Shown one piece after another: positions 23,960 through 36,618 of a DNA stretch of 64,000 bases. The stretch is from positions 25,281,056 through 25,345,055 of the forward strand of contig NC_135187.1 of the NCBI RefSeq assembly GCF_041146795.1, in the 5' to 3' direction. The stretch comes from Maylandia zebra (Eukaryota; Chordata; Actinopteri; Cichliformes; Cichlidae). Positions within the stretch are counted from its first letter, which is position 1. Each line of letters starts with the position of its first letter. The notes under the pieces are model-generated. The model made no database searches. It had not been told where the DNA came from and saw only the letters and a program-made list of their open reading frames with translations. The translations under genes and the position numbers were made by a program.

Positions 23960-26473
23960 TGACAAGAGATTTCTCACAGATAGCGGGGTGTGAATTATTT
24001 TTTGAGCGAGATCACGCACCTGCATTTTACCTGACATGCTGCTGTCGGAACATTTTTGTAGCAGCACAGTTTGAAACATTTTGTTTGATAAAGATTGTTG
24101 TATTCACAGCTATTGCAAAACCGCACCAATATTCTGAATTTCAGTGAATAATAATGTTTATAACGTTAAAATCAGGTGTAGAAACTAAAGTGAAAGTGAA
24201 AGTCTCTGTGGGGTTTATCAGAACCCAACTTTATTCCTGTGGGCTTTATTATTACGGTTGCATGTCAACAATCACAGCTATAGTTGACATCCATCTGTTA
24301 TACGTATGTTAAAAACTGTTATCATCCTTGTTCGTGCTTTATAGATTCTTGCAGTGTTGTTGCTGATATTTTGAAACTCACAGTGACTCAGCAGTCGTGT
24401 ATTTACAACTTCACACGCAGGCACTTACGCAACACTGGCACAGTTTTCACGTCTCTCTGTCTGATACCCCTGATTTTAATGCATTCTTTCATTTGACATC
24501 CACATTTCTAGCTTCACCAAATCCCTGCTTCTGTTTTTATTTTCTTCTTTTGTGCTTCTTTCTCATGTTAGTGTGCACTTGGCAGCATGGACTTCTGCAT
24601 GAACAGCGGTGAAGAGAACTGCATGTTTGCTGCGATCGCTGTCTCTGTTATCTTGGGCTGTTTTTCAAAGAAGAGCTCGCTGTGGGATAAACTTCTGCAA
24701 GATTTCCCCATACATGTCAGAATAAGAAGCACGTTTTTCTTCTTGCCTTTGACTGATACATACATACACATATATTGTGTTTGTGCATTACTTTCAGTGT
24801 TTTCATTTTGCTTAGTTGGCATGATGTAAGCATTTTTTGCTGACTACAGCAACAGTTTGTTTCTGATGTTTTTATCAGGTCCACTGATAACCTGGCAACC
24901 TGGTTGCATGCCACACGCATTACTTGTCCATTAGTGGAATTTTATATCCGTTCTTTTGTTTTCTTTGTCACACAAGGCTCCCATTGAAAATAGAGGAACT
25001 CCTTAGTGTACCACCTTATATGAATAAAGGTTAACTGAGAGGCTAAAGAGAGGGCAAAGTCACTAGGTGGAAGTATTTTCTGATCGACTGTACATCTGAA
25101 CATTTCAAATTCATGTGTATGCGCTCTCCTACTCGGCAGAGGCTTTCGGGCAGGTTTGTGCAGCTCCATGATAGTTACTTTAACCTTTCCAAGCAAGTAC
25201 AAAACCAGGTGAAGCTCCAAGAACTGAGTACCTGACTCAACTCAATTCAACAGGTACAGCAGAGGCACGTACTATGAAACATGTTTAGCATAGTAGTGAT
25301 ATCTTGGGCCTTATCTGGCTTCATTTAACCATAACAACTGCATTCAGGATAAGCGGTCACACGCAGTGTTTACCAGCTTGGTAATCCAGCCCAGGCTTTT
25401 TCCAGCACGTTCACATGAAAGGGGCAGAGCTGGCAGCATATAACCAGTCACAAACTGCTTCCTACAGGAAGACGGGAGGGTTTTTTTGTTTTGTTTTTTA
25501 CAAAGAAAATCAAAAAATATTAAGAGATTAAATGAACAATAAAGGCTATAAGCAACACAGCTGCTGCTGCTGCTGCTGCTGGGTGTGATAGGAGAAGCAC
25601 TAGTGTAGCATTGTACAGTATAGTATTAAAACATGCTGCATGAATGTGTGGAGACTTGAAAATGCCGTGGTTACGACTGGAAGGCTATCGTATACAGACT
25701 TTATTCTGCGTGACACCAGGCGAAAAACAAAACTGCTGATGTCAGAATGAGTGAAATGATGTTGGTGTGCGACAAAAAAGCAAACAAAATGCTGCAAAGC
25801 AAAAGAGAAATAAAACCTGTGTGAGCTGACATTAACTGTGTCCCTCTCATACAAGTTCCCTGATAAGAAGTTGACCAACTTTATAAAACTAAAAAGGCTG
25901 GGTTCATCCTGAAATTACCTCACTCAGCTTCTGATCATGCTTTGGAAAAAAACCCTCACGTAAAAGGGTTTTAGTGGTGCCTAGATGTGCAGGATCTGAG
26001 TTCATGTTCACAAGCATAATGAAATACGTCAACAATGCTGATTGACACAAGTTTATTTTTAACTGAAGTGACAATGGCCAAAATACAGTACACTCAGTGG
26101 GTATACATGAGGCTGTGAATTTAACGTAGCAATGTAAAATCATGCAAATGATATCAAATTGAAGCATGAGGCATTGGAGTTCCCTTTGTGTACAGAAAAC
26201 TAGTTCTTAGTCCTTTTCTTCTTTAGCAAAAAATGTTCTGACTCCAGTTCACTGATATAAATTTATTAAAGGTTAAAAAAAAGTGTAGATTTAATTTTTT
26301 TGACTGTTGGTTGATGCTACATGACATCTCATATTAAAAACAAACAAACAACAAAAAAAACTGCTGTTAATGGAACCTGAACTTGTATCAGTCAACAGAA
26401 ACTGTTGTTCGATATACACACAAACAAAAGCTGCAATATTATTATGTGACATTCATTCACGTCTGCATGAATG
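23960..26473. other. Spacer between GST copies 2 and 3
   Basis: No gene is supported. Bases 24,255-24,400 match the 5' flank of copy 1. A (CTG)n run of about seven units sits at 25,559-25,580. Bases 26,080-26,200 are the downstream flank of copy 3, matching 100-290. Confidence 0.5.
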
Positions 26474-29306
26474 TCAGATGTCTTTCAGTGTGTCTTGTCC
26501 CTCAGGGTTCTCCAGCCAATGAGGAGGCCAGCTGGCTTTGACACTGGGTCTATCCTTCAGCAGATTGTAATACTCTCCCAGTTTAGGATAACGCTTTGCA
26601 GACAGCCTACAGATCAGAGCAGAAGGTAGAATATAGAATATAAAGTTCAGTGACTACAGATCATCACTTATTATACTGATGAAACATGAAGGAGAAGCAG
26701 CTGTCATTTCTATTTCCTTCTCTGCCACTCTTACCCAAATCTGAAAAGATAAGCAACTGTAGGAAAAATGACCACATCTGCCAGTGTGAAGGACGGTCCT
26801 GCCACATGAGAGCCTGAGCCCAGCTTGGATAAAAGAAATGCAAATTACAGCACAGTTTGAATAAACCAAAGCAGGCGATGTCAGCTTGTGTTTCTGTGTG
26901 TGTGTGTGTTTGTGTGTGTGTGCGTGTGTTTGTGTGTGTGTGCCTTCACATACCTTCTGCAGGTAACCCTCCCAGAGTTTGAGTTCAGTGGTCAGAGCCT
27001 CTTTGTTTCTATTCAGAGCCGATTCATGTCTCTCACCTTCAGGAACAAACCAGTCGTAGTAGATAACCGCATCTGAAAATAAACAAAACTCAATCACATG
27101 ATGCTAAAAACATTTTTTACTGTAAAGGCATCGCAGCACTATTTTTATCAAGCACTATTTTTGGTAAAAGACTACCCACTCTCCAAGAGCCCACACTGTG
27201 ATTTTGAGTTCACTGTTCTTTACAATATTGATGTTGATTTTATTGGGCAGCTGTAGCTGAGGAGATAGAGCAAGTCATCTACCAACTGGAAGGTCACTGA
27301 ATTTTATCCCCTGACTACTCCAGACTCCAGTTTTCTCGAGCAAAATCCTGATGATGACCACCTGATGCATCTGTATGTGCGCACAAAAGCATTTAGGTAC
27401 AGGAAAAAAGTGCTTTTGTGTGACTGGGTGATGAATGAGGCTTGTAGTAAAAAGCACTCTCTGTGCTTTGTTAGTGTTATATAAGCAACACTCCATTTAC
27501 TATTGTACCATTTCTTTTATCAACTCAGAGTCATTGCCAAGATAAAGTCCGGACTTCCTCAAAAGGGCCTGGAAAACCCTTTTATCACTTCCCACCTGGA
27601 TGACTTTCTACTTTGGTACAGAATAACTATCTCTGTGCCACCTGCTGTAAGTCAAGAATACAGCAGTTCATCTTTTCACTGGTATTGGAAATCATGAACA
27701 CGTCCCTTCATTGGTTCCCTGTCCATTTTGGAATTGACGTTAAGATTTTATTGCTAATGTTTAAGATTTTTAAGTGGACTGCGACCTTTGTATCTGTCTG
27801 AGCTGCAATCATAAAACACATTCATAAACCTGTAAGAGCTAGGATATAAATGGCTTTCAAATACATACAAAATCCACTGCTCATAAACTGTCTAAAATGT
27901 TTTGTTTTGGGTCTGGACTTATTTCAGTTACTTATCTCCATCATCATCTAACGTGATGGAACACCAGTCTAGAAAGTTTGGCAGGCTCTGAAGGGAAGAG
28001 ACTGCTTCCTCAAAGTTCACCCATATCTCCTCAAGCTGCTACTGCTAAGTCAACTGTAAAACTGTGTAGGCAAAGTTTTCGTCTTACTGAGTTTCTCGTA
28101 GAATGTGAGACCCTCAAACATGCGTTGGTACATCAGAGCTTGTTCTTCTTGGCTGTCCGGGATCAGTTTGTTTCCTTGGGACTTAAACTGGCTCTGCCAT
28201 TGAGGAAAGAAAAAAACGCGCACACATATGAGCTTGTTACTGTTTGTGATGTTGAATTTAGTTTTAGGGTCAGTATAATTCTTAATGAATTAGAATCCTC
28301 ACCTCCAGGTAAAAACAGACTGCATAGGAGTCGTTCACAATAGTGTTTCCATGTTTGAATGTTGGAAGCTGTGGAAAAAAAATTAGAACGTGAGCAAGAC
28401 AAACTATCAAAGCTGCCATTTGAATCACTTGGATACCCGAAGTTTGCTATGTTAATTGCACTGAGAGCCGCCAGTAGCAGATTGCTATGATTACATGTTG
28501 TAGTGCATCACAAAGTGCAACATATAACATATTGTAGTTTGTTTTTGCCTAAGTTAGCTGCTAAAGCTGTAGCAGGCGTGTCACCCCTCCAATCTGCAGA
28601 ACAGGTCAATATACAGTACTGTCATGCTAATAACGTCTTGCTAACCTTTAGCTTCACAAAGTATTTGACCCTGTTGTAAAAAACAAAAATCCTCGTGACT
28701 TTGACAGCTTTAACTACACTCCAGGTTCTTGGTGCTAACCCGCGTGTGCTGAGCAACTTTTAATCCGTTATGCCCAAGGAGAAATCAGGTGAACAGGCCA
28801 GTATGTTAAGATCTACATTGGATAAGATTTTGTAATATACCAACAATCAGTGTTGACAGAAGGGCACTGAACTGAAACAGCTGCTCTTGGGACACAGCCC
28901 ACCATTGGCCAAAGGTCAACTTTCACAGCTGCCTTTCTAAAACTTAAAAAAAACTAAGATGGGCGGGCTGAATAATGTTGTGTAACCAGCTTTACTTAGC
29001 TAGTAGAGCAACAATACATATATCATGTTGATGAGGATGAGGTTGTTGAGGTTATTATGTAAAGTGTTTTTAAGCATTAGACTTAATGATAATATTGTAT
29101 GGTACATTAGCTAAGGTGTAATTTTCTTAAGGCCCTACCTGTCCCCTGGGATTTATATCTAACACTTCTTGGGACTTGTGCTCCATTTTATCGAAGGACA
29201 GCAGTTTTTGGTTGTAGCCCTGCAGGTTCTTCTCCTCCAGAGCGATCATCACCCTCCAACAGGGAGGCGATCCGGCCCCCCACAGCAGAGTCATTGCCTT
29301 AGCCAT
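26474..29306 (-). CDS. gstr: Rho-class glutathione S-transferase, copy 3
   Basis: This is the first of the second sequence type (copies 3-6). Exons in transcript order: 29,139-29,306; 28,303-28,368; 28,088-28,193; 26,954-27,072; 26,735-26,823; 26,474-26,606, totalling 681 nt (226 aa). Exon 1 has WGAGSPPCWRVMIALEE. Exon 4 reads AVIYYDWFVPEGERHESALN, quite unlike copies 1-2. Exon 5 is 89 nt (one codon longer than in copies 1, 2 and 7) and reads LGSGSHVAGPSFTLADVV. The protein ends ENPEGQDTLKDI. Exon 2 is the most diverged of the type, with NTIVNDSYAVCFYLE instead of NVINESYAACFYLE, putting N-D in place of N-E before the Ser of the glutathione site. A GT-rich run (26,897-26,945) and a decayed LINE piece lie in its introns. 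Frame and splice sites are intact. Confidence 0.9.
26897..26945. repeat. GT-rich microsatellite in intron 4 of GST copy 3
   Basis: Imperfect (GT)n with CGT and TTTGT interruptions, immediately next to the exon 4 donor. Confidence 0.8.
27503..27860 (+). mobile_element. Decayed LINE fragment (RT C-terminal region)
   Basis: The plus-strand translation includes SLHWFPVHFGIDVKILLLMF, which resembles the fish L2/CR1-type LINE signature LHWLPVxFRIxFKILLxxFK that follows the reverse transcriptase domain. The preceding part (AKIKSGL, FITSHLDDF) resembles the upstream I/RxF...SxLDYCN region in a shifted frame. It is heavily degraded and lies antisense within intron 3 of GST copy 3. Confidence 0.55.
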
Positions 29307-29390
29307 GGTTTCAGAGGGAATTCTTACAACTGAGAGTGAAGTTGTGGAGGGATGATGAAATGAAGACAGCAGCTAGAGGAGCACAGACAG

Positions 29391-29397
29391 ATTTATA
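29391..29397 (-). promoter_or_regulatory. TATA box of GST copy 3
   Basis: The minus strand reads TATAAAT about 85 bp upstream of the ATG, the same spacing as in copies 1 and 2. Confidence 0.5.
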
Positions 29398-29399
29398 GC

Positions 29400-30949
29400 A
29401 AGCTACAGCCCTTCCCATTTTATTGTTACGTAAAAAGATCGGTGCCTTAACACAAGACAGATCAAACACGAGCAGCCCCCTTAGTAACAGCACTGCTGAT
29501 TAACTATTAACTACATCTGTGTGGATTATGAGTCGCCATGGAGACATTGTGGCTCCCTCTTTACAACGTTGCTTCAGTTCATTGTGGTTTTCAAGCATTC
29601 ATTCATGGACAGCTTTGTTTTAAAAGGCCTGCGACAGCATTTCAAGGTTGAATCCAAGTTTCTGACTGGGACTCTGCAACACATTAAGTTTTTTCTTTTT
29701 CTGTTATAGATTTGCTGTCTTGTCATCTTGTTGCTTGAACCAGATTCAGCCAGGCTTTAGCTGTTGGACAGATGGATTCATTTCACCCTAGAGGACTTTG
29801 GGATCCAGAGGAGTTCATGGTTGACTCAACATTTAACATGCTAGCTGAGGTCCTGTGGGTACAAAACAAATCCTCCTCAACCGAGCTGTACAGCTGGTGT
29901 GAGGTATTTGTGCTAATATGCTGCATTTGGATTTTGCTACATGTGGCGTTGTGCATTACATCGACTGTACAATTTGGTCTTGTCTGTTTAAAGGACACTG
30001 TTCCCGAAGTCTTGTGTTTTGTTGCAGTCTCTCTGAGCATTTCCAGTCTGACCTAGGGATGAAATTACTGGGATGTCCACTGCTAAGAAGATTGTGGCGT
30101 TGTGTTAACACAGTGTGTGACCAGCACACTGCCAAAACCTTCCTTTTTATAGTGGTGCTCAAAAATATAATTAAACATTTAATTACCAACACTTGGCTGT
30201 GACTTATCCTCTCAGTTTCTATGGAAGCAGAAAGTTTGAACTTAGTTTTTCATAGGACTGCATAGAAGACTTTTTTTTCACATGACTATATAAACGGTAT
30301 TTTTTTAAAGTGACAAAACCTGTAAAATATAACACAAAAGTTTAGTGAGTGTTTCACTGTGCACATTGGTGGCTAATTTCAGGTTTATAGAGCCCTCGAG
30401 TTGTTTTATTTGCAGTTCCTGATACCTCTCAAAATAGTCCTTGATCATGGTTTACATTTTAACAACCTGCTGTTTTCACGTTGCACATCCACTGGTGATA
30501 TCGCTGGATGATTACAACTGATAAAGGTTATACGGGGGGGCAGATAACATTCACAACTCACGTGATCATCTCTTAATATCTGTTGAAAACTCACGATGAC
30601 TTAGCATGTCATGTACATGGAAACTGTCCAATGCATGTCTCTGATGCCACCTATGTAAAAGCAACCCCAGTTTCTCTGTGATGCTTCCTCACAAAACTCA
30701 GAGTAAATGTCCACCTGAGCAGTTCCAGAATCAGTGTGGCAGTGGAAAAAAACGCAATCACTCTCCACTACTCTAGGTCTGTTGTGGCTTCCAGATGATA
30801 ATCTACCACAACAAAAGCACGTGGTTATCCTCCAACACACTCCTGCAAAGTATTATTTTCATGTTTTTAATGGGTTTGACATTATAATTAAAATTTTCTC
30901 CATAATAAGAACTTTTGCACAAGTCTTCTTTAGCACGTCATGTTTATTT
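29400..30949. other. Spacer between GST copy 3 and a GST relic
   Basis: No gene is supported. Bases about 30,580-30,605 (AACTCACGATGACTTAGCA) match 5' flanks of copies 1 and 2, so part of this is the ancestral unit's upstream region. Confidence 0.45.
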
Positions 30950-31485
30950 ATTTATTTTTTATTGGATCAAAATGCAAGATTGCGTAACACTGAACTACGT
31001 GATTTATGCAAAGTCATGACAACACATGCTTTCCTGTACTATTGTATGACTGAGGGGATGAGCCTGGATAGCTACTATACGACTAACTTTTGTTAAAATG
31101 CAAAATCATGCAAATGGTGCACTACTGAACTATCAGCCTAAAGAAATGGTAGCACAATGGATTTGATCAACTGTTGAACAGGAAAAGCCAGTTCTAGTCA
31201 CGTAGCAGAATTCCTTTACTGTGGTGTGACTGGGAGGATGAAACTGGATAACTACATGGGTTACTATTGAAGTAACCTGAACATGGTTAGATCACAGATT
31301 GTCTATTAGGGTAACAAAAGCTGCTGTGATATTACATTAAGTGTGAGGAACTCCCAGCATGAATGTGTGACTGTCTTCATTGCTTCTGCTTGAATTTGTG
31401 CAAGTCTAGCATACAGTGTTTCCCGTAAGGGTGAGACCTTCCGTCATGCATCGGTACATTAGTGCTTGTTTCTCAGAACTGAAAA
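30950..31485 (-). pseudogene. Relic of a rho-class GST gene (3' flank plus exon 3)
   Basis: Bases about 30,990-31,350 match the 3' UTR and flank of copy 5 (compare 37,500-37,720: GCAAAGTCATG, TAGTGTGACTGAG, GGCAACAAAAGCTGCT). They are followed without exons 4-6 by 31,360-31,482, which matches intron 3 and exon 3 of copy 7; the minus-strand reading is QALMYRCMTEGLTLTG. Exon 3 itself ends abruptly and no exons 1-2 follow. Internal deletion has joined 3' flank to exon 3, so the gene is dead. Confidence 0.6.
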
Positions 31486-32478
31486 TATTCAACATTTTCC
31501 ATGTTTTAATTCTTGCTGTTTACATCGAGGTGTAAACATGCTGCACGTGGGTGAATGCAGGGAGCTAATAGAAAGAAACTGACAGAAGAAGTCAGGCTGT
31601 CCGGCTCAACATTGTGTTCCATAAGCATCTTAAGACTTTTGTTCATTTCAGAAAAACAGAGAAAGCTTTGCACTACACAAAGAGTACTGACAGTAAGAGT
31701 GCAATGCCTGAGAACGGATCAGTCAGCAGTTTCCTATATCTGTGATGCCCGAGATGTGAAAAGAGAAGCAGACACACCAAAACGGCTTCAAATATGCGCT
31801 ACAGTTTTTTATAGAAGTTCATAGATTCACAATAAATCGACAGCTGTTAATGAAAAAAATCATTTAAATTATTTAAGGTGATAATTTATTTTGCCACTCT
31901 TTCCTACTTCCAATATTACAGTACATTTTAAAACTAGAAACAAGCTTCAGTCTATTCTCTGAAAGCAGCAACAATAAAGCCAGGAGGTGTAAAAAGAAGC
32001 AGTGATTTCTGGAAGTGATCCTGGGCCCACGCAATGATTTCCATGACAGAATCATGCCAGTTTTTAATGCATTGCCGCTTGAGGCAAAACATCCTATAAT
32101 GATTTTTGGTCTGGGTGCTCGCACACAGAGCTTTCTCCAGATTCACTGAACCTTTTGATGACATAATGTGCTGTTTTTTAGGCTTTTTGTTCTCTCCTTC
32201 TTTTTAAGATACATGGTAACTTGTATGGAAGCACAAGAGTTACATTGTTTTAAATGTGAAAATCCTAATAAAAAAGAAATAACTCCACAAAACTAGTGAA
32301 TGTTTTTGTTTCTTGGAAGGTTTTTTATTGACAGGATAGAAAAAGATGCAAAGTCATGACTTCTGCGGTGAAGTTAAACTGCTGTCAGAAAAAACGGAAT
32401 ACGTATGAGTTACCAAAAGCTGCAAGCAAAAAAACAAGAGCCGCTCTGTCATTATGCAGCATCATCTATGGATGAATA
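31486..32478. other. Spacer and 3' flank of GST copy 4
   Basis: No gene is recognised. A minus-strand open frame at 31,952-32,164 has no recognisable domain. Bases about 32,330-32,478 are 3' UTR-like sequence shared with copies 5 and 6. Confidence 0.4.
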
Positions 32479-34351
32479 TCAGATGTCTTTCAGTGTATCT
32501 AGCCTCTTGGGGTTCTCCAACCAATGAGGAGGCCAGCTGGCTTTGACACTGGGTCTCTCCTTCAGCAGATTGTAGTACTCTCCCAGTTTAGGATAACGCT
32601 CTGGAGACAACCTACGAATCAGAATTAAGAAGACTTTCAAGTCCCATGTCTACAGATCATCTTTCATTTTACTGATGAGACCACGTGGAAATGCAAACAG
32701 CCTCTGCGTGCTTACCCAAACCTGAAGAGTGTGCCAACTGTTGGAAAAACGACCACGTCTGCTAGCGTGAAAGACGGTCCTGCCAGGTAAGAGCCTGAGC
32801 CCAGCTTGGAAAAAGAAAATACAGTTGGAACAAATCAAAGCAGGCCGAGTCTGTCTGAGTTTGTGTGTTCATGCACATACCTTCTGCAGGTAACTCTCCC
32901 AGAGTCTGAGTTCACTGACCAGAGCTTCTTTGTTTCTCTTCAGAGCCGATTCATGTCTCTCACCTTCAGGGACAAACCAGTTGAAGGTGTAGTAGATAAC
33001 AACGTCTAAAAAACAAAACATTAAAAGATGGCACATTCATCTGTTAGCAGGTTCACATGATGTGAGAATCTTTCCATTTTAAAACATAAGTTATCCAAAG
33101 AGGCATTATTTTGGAAGTTGATCCAAAGGTTTTCTGTGTAATAACTTAATTTTTTTCCTTGAAATTTCCTGAGAGACGAGGCTCAGAGGAATAATAACAC
33201 TTACTGAGTTTCTCGTAGAATGTGAGACCCTCAAACATGCGCTGGTACATCAGAGCTTGTTCTGCTGGGCCATCTGGGATCAGTTTGGTTCCCTGGGATT
33301 TAAACTGGCTCTGCAAGACATTAGGAAAAGACACACATTTAACTGGTGCACATTTTGTGATGTTGCATTCAGTGTGAGTGAATATTTTGTCAAAATGACG
33401 TTCTCACCTCCAGGTAAAAACAGGCTGCGTAAGATTCATTGATGACATTGTCTCCATGTTTGAAAGTGGGAAGCTGAAAAATAAATAAAGAAATGAATAA
33501 CAATAATCATAATAATGACAAGTTATAAAAGTGTGTTAGAGTCAATAAGCTGCTGTGCTGGATCAAACAGGAATCCTTAATAATAATTACAAGAACAAGT
33601 GAGATTACACACAACGTGTCACATATTCAGACACCAAACCTCACATTTCTGTGTTTTATTTAACGCTGTTCCCTAAACAAACTAAACCCAGTAACACATT
33701 TTTAAAAATGGGCCAGTCTGGCCATTCGATTAAACCTGCTCGTCAAGTTCAAACTGGTTCTTTGGCAGTACTGGAAATCATCATGGTACTTGTGGGCAGG
33801 GCGCTTCAACTCCAAGCTCTTATTCATTATTATATAACCAAGTGTGAGAAAAAGAAAGAAAAAGTTTGAAACCCAGCTGCAAACACAAGAGCTCAGTTAT
33901 CTCTACACCCATATTCACTACGTGTCAGCTCACGATAAGTGCTCGTCCAATCAGGTGCTGCAAGGCGTCTCTTGGAGCGTCTTAAAAAATAAAAATAAAA
34001 AAAAGTCTACTTGAATAACGGAATCTTTTCCGCCAGAGCAACAACCCATATTTCAATGTTAATTAATGACCGTGATGTCGTCAAGGTTATTGTGCAATGT
34101 ATTATGCAAAAGGATCAGATTCAAGGATATTCGTCAGTGTTGTGTTAGTAACAAGGGCTTGTTTGCAAAATAGCTCACCCTACCTGTCCCCTGGGATTTA
34201 TATCTAACACTTCTTTGAACTTGTGCTCCAGTTTTTCTAAGGAGAACAATTTTTGGTTGTATCCTTGCAGGCTCTTCTCCTCCAGAGCGATCAGCACCCT
34301 CCAACAGGGAGGAGAGCCGCTTCCCCACAGCAGAGTCATGTCCTTGGCCAT
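32479..34351 (-). CDS. gstr: Rho-class glutathione S-transferase, copy 4
   Basis: Exons in transcript order: 34,184-34,351; 33,408-33,473; 33,205-33,310; 32,881-33,005; 32,716-32,804; 32,479-32,611, totalling 687 nt (228 aa). Exon 1 has WGSGSPPCWRVLIALEEKSL, then the distinctive FSLEKLEHKFKEVLDINPRG. Exon 4 is 125 nt, six more than in the other copies, reading VVIYYTFNWFVPEGER: two extra residues in frame. Exons 2 and 3 and the intron between them are almost identical to copies 5 and 6, whereas exon 1 and intron 1 are clearly different, which suggests gene conversion. The protein ends ENPKRLDTLKDI. Intron 3 is only about 200 bp, against about 1.5 kb in copy 5. The TATA box is weak: only TTTTTTAAAAG near 34,431-34,442. 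Confidence 0.9.
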
Positions 34352-34359
34352 GGCTTTAA

Positions 34360-35007
34360 CTTGAGATTCACGGCGTCACGCATAACACAACAGCACATTT
34401 GAACTTCTCTTAACAAGTGTGTCGCTGTCCAGCTTTTAAAAAAGCGCGTATTGCCACCTACTGGTTGGAGAAAGTAACTGCAATTGTCACGAATCCATTT
34501 GACTTTTTCGTAGGGTGCACTGCAGTGGTCACTTATACTTAGGAAGGTCATCCTTAGGAGACCCGGATGAACCTGCGTGGCGGCCATAATACGAGCTATA
34601 CTTATTCTCTAAGGCAGGGATCTCAAACTTAACTGAGCTGTGGGCCACTGCTGGAGCTGTCACCTTGTTTGAGGGACACTTTAGTGTTCAAGTAGTACAA
34701 CCCCCAAACAAACAAACAAGAAAACAATGCCAAATATTTACAAAAATGTAGTGTAGTGTTTGCTTTTCAAATTTTCAAAAATATTTTTTTTAAATATTGT
34801 ATAACAAGACATAACTGCAGAAGTTTCTCACTCTTAACTACCTGAAGCCTTTCATTGAACCAAATAAACAAACTGGTACTCTCTATCGGGCCACACGCGT
34901 GGCAGCACTTCTGCTATAATTTTGTTTGTATTTAACAGAATAAAAATGCAGACATAAGTACACACATTAGTTTTTGACTGCTAGTGAAAACTCTTTTAGT
35001 GAAAACA
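34360..35007. other. Upstream of GST copy 4; unclassified repeat
   Basis: Contains the presumed copy 4 promoter (TTTAAAA-like box near 34,431). From about 34,612 (CAGGGATCTCAAACTTAACT, GGGCCACTGC) it looks like an interspersed element with no coding potential, ending before the duplication border at about 35,008. Confidence 0.4.
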
Positions 35008-35755
35008 TTGCACTCAACAACAAACAAATCCTCCCTAACAAAAAAAGTAACTTTAGGGGCCAATTTGCATTATATTTCTTCACGTCAACATAAAAGGGGT
35101 GATGTGGGCTTAGTGGACTTTGGTGTATTAAACCTTTTTTAAGCATACTGTAAAAATCATTATGTAGTTTTAATAACAATTCATTACAATGTAAGCACTC
35201 ACAAAGCTACTTTGTAAGATACTATAGCTCCCTCTTAAAGTTGTCAGTAAAACCTTCTTCCCAGGATTGCTTTTTGAACTCTCTGAGCTAACAAGCTAAA
35301 ATAGGCTCATGCTGAGACATGAGATGGAAAAAATTCTTAATTTTATGTATTGATTACATGTTTTAAAATAGTAATCATCATCATCAGTAAAAGAAATAAT
35401 TTTATGGTTTAAAGGTTCCAAATCAAAGAAACCATTGCCTCAAGTTATTTTAAGAGAAAACCCCCAAAATTGAGTAATGATGATGTAAATTTGGTTTCTT
35501 ATTTGGAAATGTTCTTTTGCAGCAAAGATCTCAGACTGTTTTTAACACTGAATGTAGTCAGCTGTATGAAGCTGCATGAGATTTTCTCTGACAACACTAA
35601 TCTGTCTGATGACAGATAAAAGATCTTCATTTGTATGATAAACTAGAAACTTTAATCTGAAATTATTTAACACTGTGTTAATGTTGCTAATGTTGTGTTA
35701 GCAGCTATAAAGTAATTGAGACTCATGCAATTCATACAAGACTAACCAGAGAGGA

Positions 35756-35942
35756 TCATTTCACGTTGAAATATATAAAGTGATACAGGACTGAATATAA
35801 CATCATTGTGTAAAAGTCCAGAGCCTCTGAGCTTCTAACATTACACAGAGCAAAGGTCACTATCATGAAGTCCTCTGAGGGAGCTGCTGGTGAAGATGGA
35901 GAGTCCTGCTTGTTCCCTGCGATGAGCTTACAGATGATGTTC
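35756..35942 (-). other. Exon-like open frame, arm 1 (unknown gene)
   Basis: After an acceptor-like CTGTCCTTTCAG the minus strand reads NIICKLIAGNKQDSPSSPAA and continues open to a TGA at 35,756-35,758. The paralogous frame in arm 2 stays open with 42 more nucleotides. I do not recognise the protein, and no upstream exon is found. It may be a 3' terminal exon left from an unrelated gene caught in the duplication, or simply a chance frame. Confidence 0.25.
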
Positions 35943-36618
35943 CTGAAAGGACAGCTCAGCTGTGATGAAAGAAAGTTTCTCCAAACCTCTGAACCCCAGA
36001 ATTCAGACCCATCCCTGTCCTGTCCTCACAGTAAATGTAGCTGTTTATAATAATGTGGGCTCAGGGGGCTCTGTGTTGCATGCCGTCACTGGTTCAAAGC
36101 AAAATAAAAAAAGAACACTTGTTATCACACTTTGTCTCTGCTTGTGTACCTTCTATATTTTGTTGTCGGTGATAAAACAATCATATTTGACAGGAGACAC
36201 TCCCTGCCCCCCCCCCCCCCTCCATATTCAAATGTGGTCACCCTCTATCACAATATAATATATTTAAATATTACTAGAATGGAAAGTTATCTCAATATTT
36301 AATGTATAAGGCCAGTGAATAAAAGAGTTTAAGACAGAAGAAACGTTCCCAAATTGTTTTTTGCATATTTTATATTGCCTATAACATATTGAGTTTGTAG
36401 GTTTGTGGCTCGCTTTCAGCTATACAACGTACATCATGTACAGAGGAGAGAAGGGGGTCACAGCTCCTGCGACAGATGAAATGTAGACAAAATGCTCAAA
36501 GAATTCTGAATTGAAATCATCATCATTGTCACTTTGTCTTCTGTGGTTTTAAGGCGTTTTGTGCATTCCTTCTTTTTAAGAATGTGCCAGACTGGATTTG
36601 GCCACTCGTAGTTTAACA

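Noticed and set aside
31952-32164. Minus-strand 70-codon frame with SSKGSVNLEKALCASTQT
   Set aside because: Has a transposon-like feel but no identifiable motif, ends or duplication.
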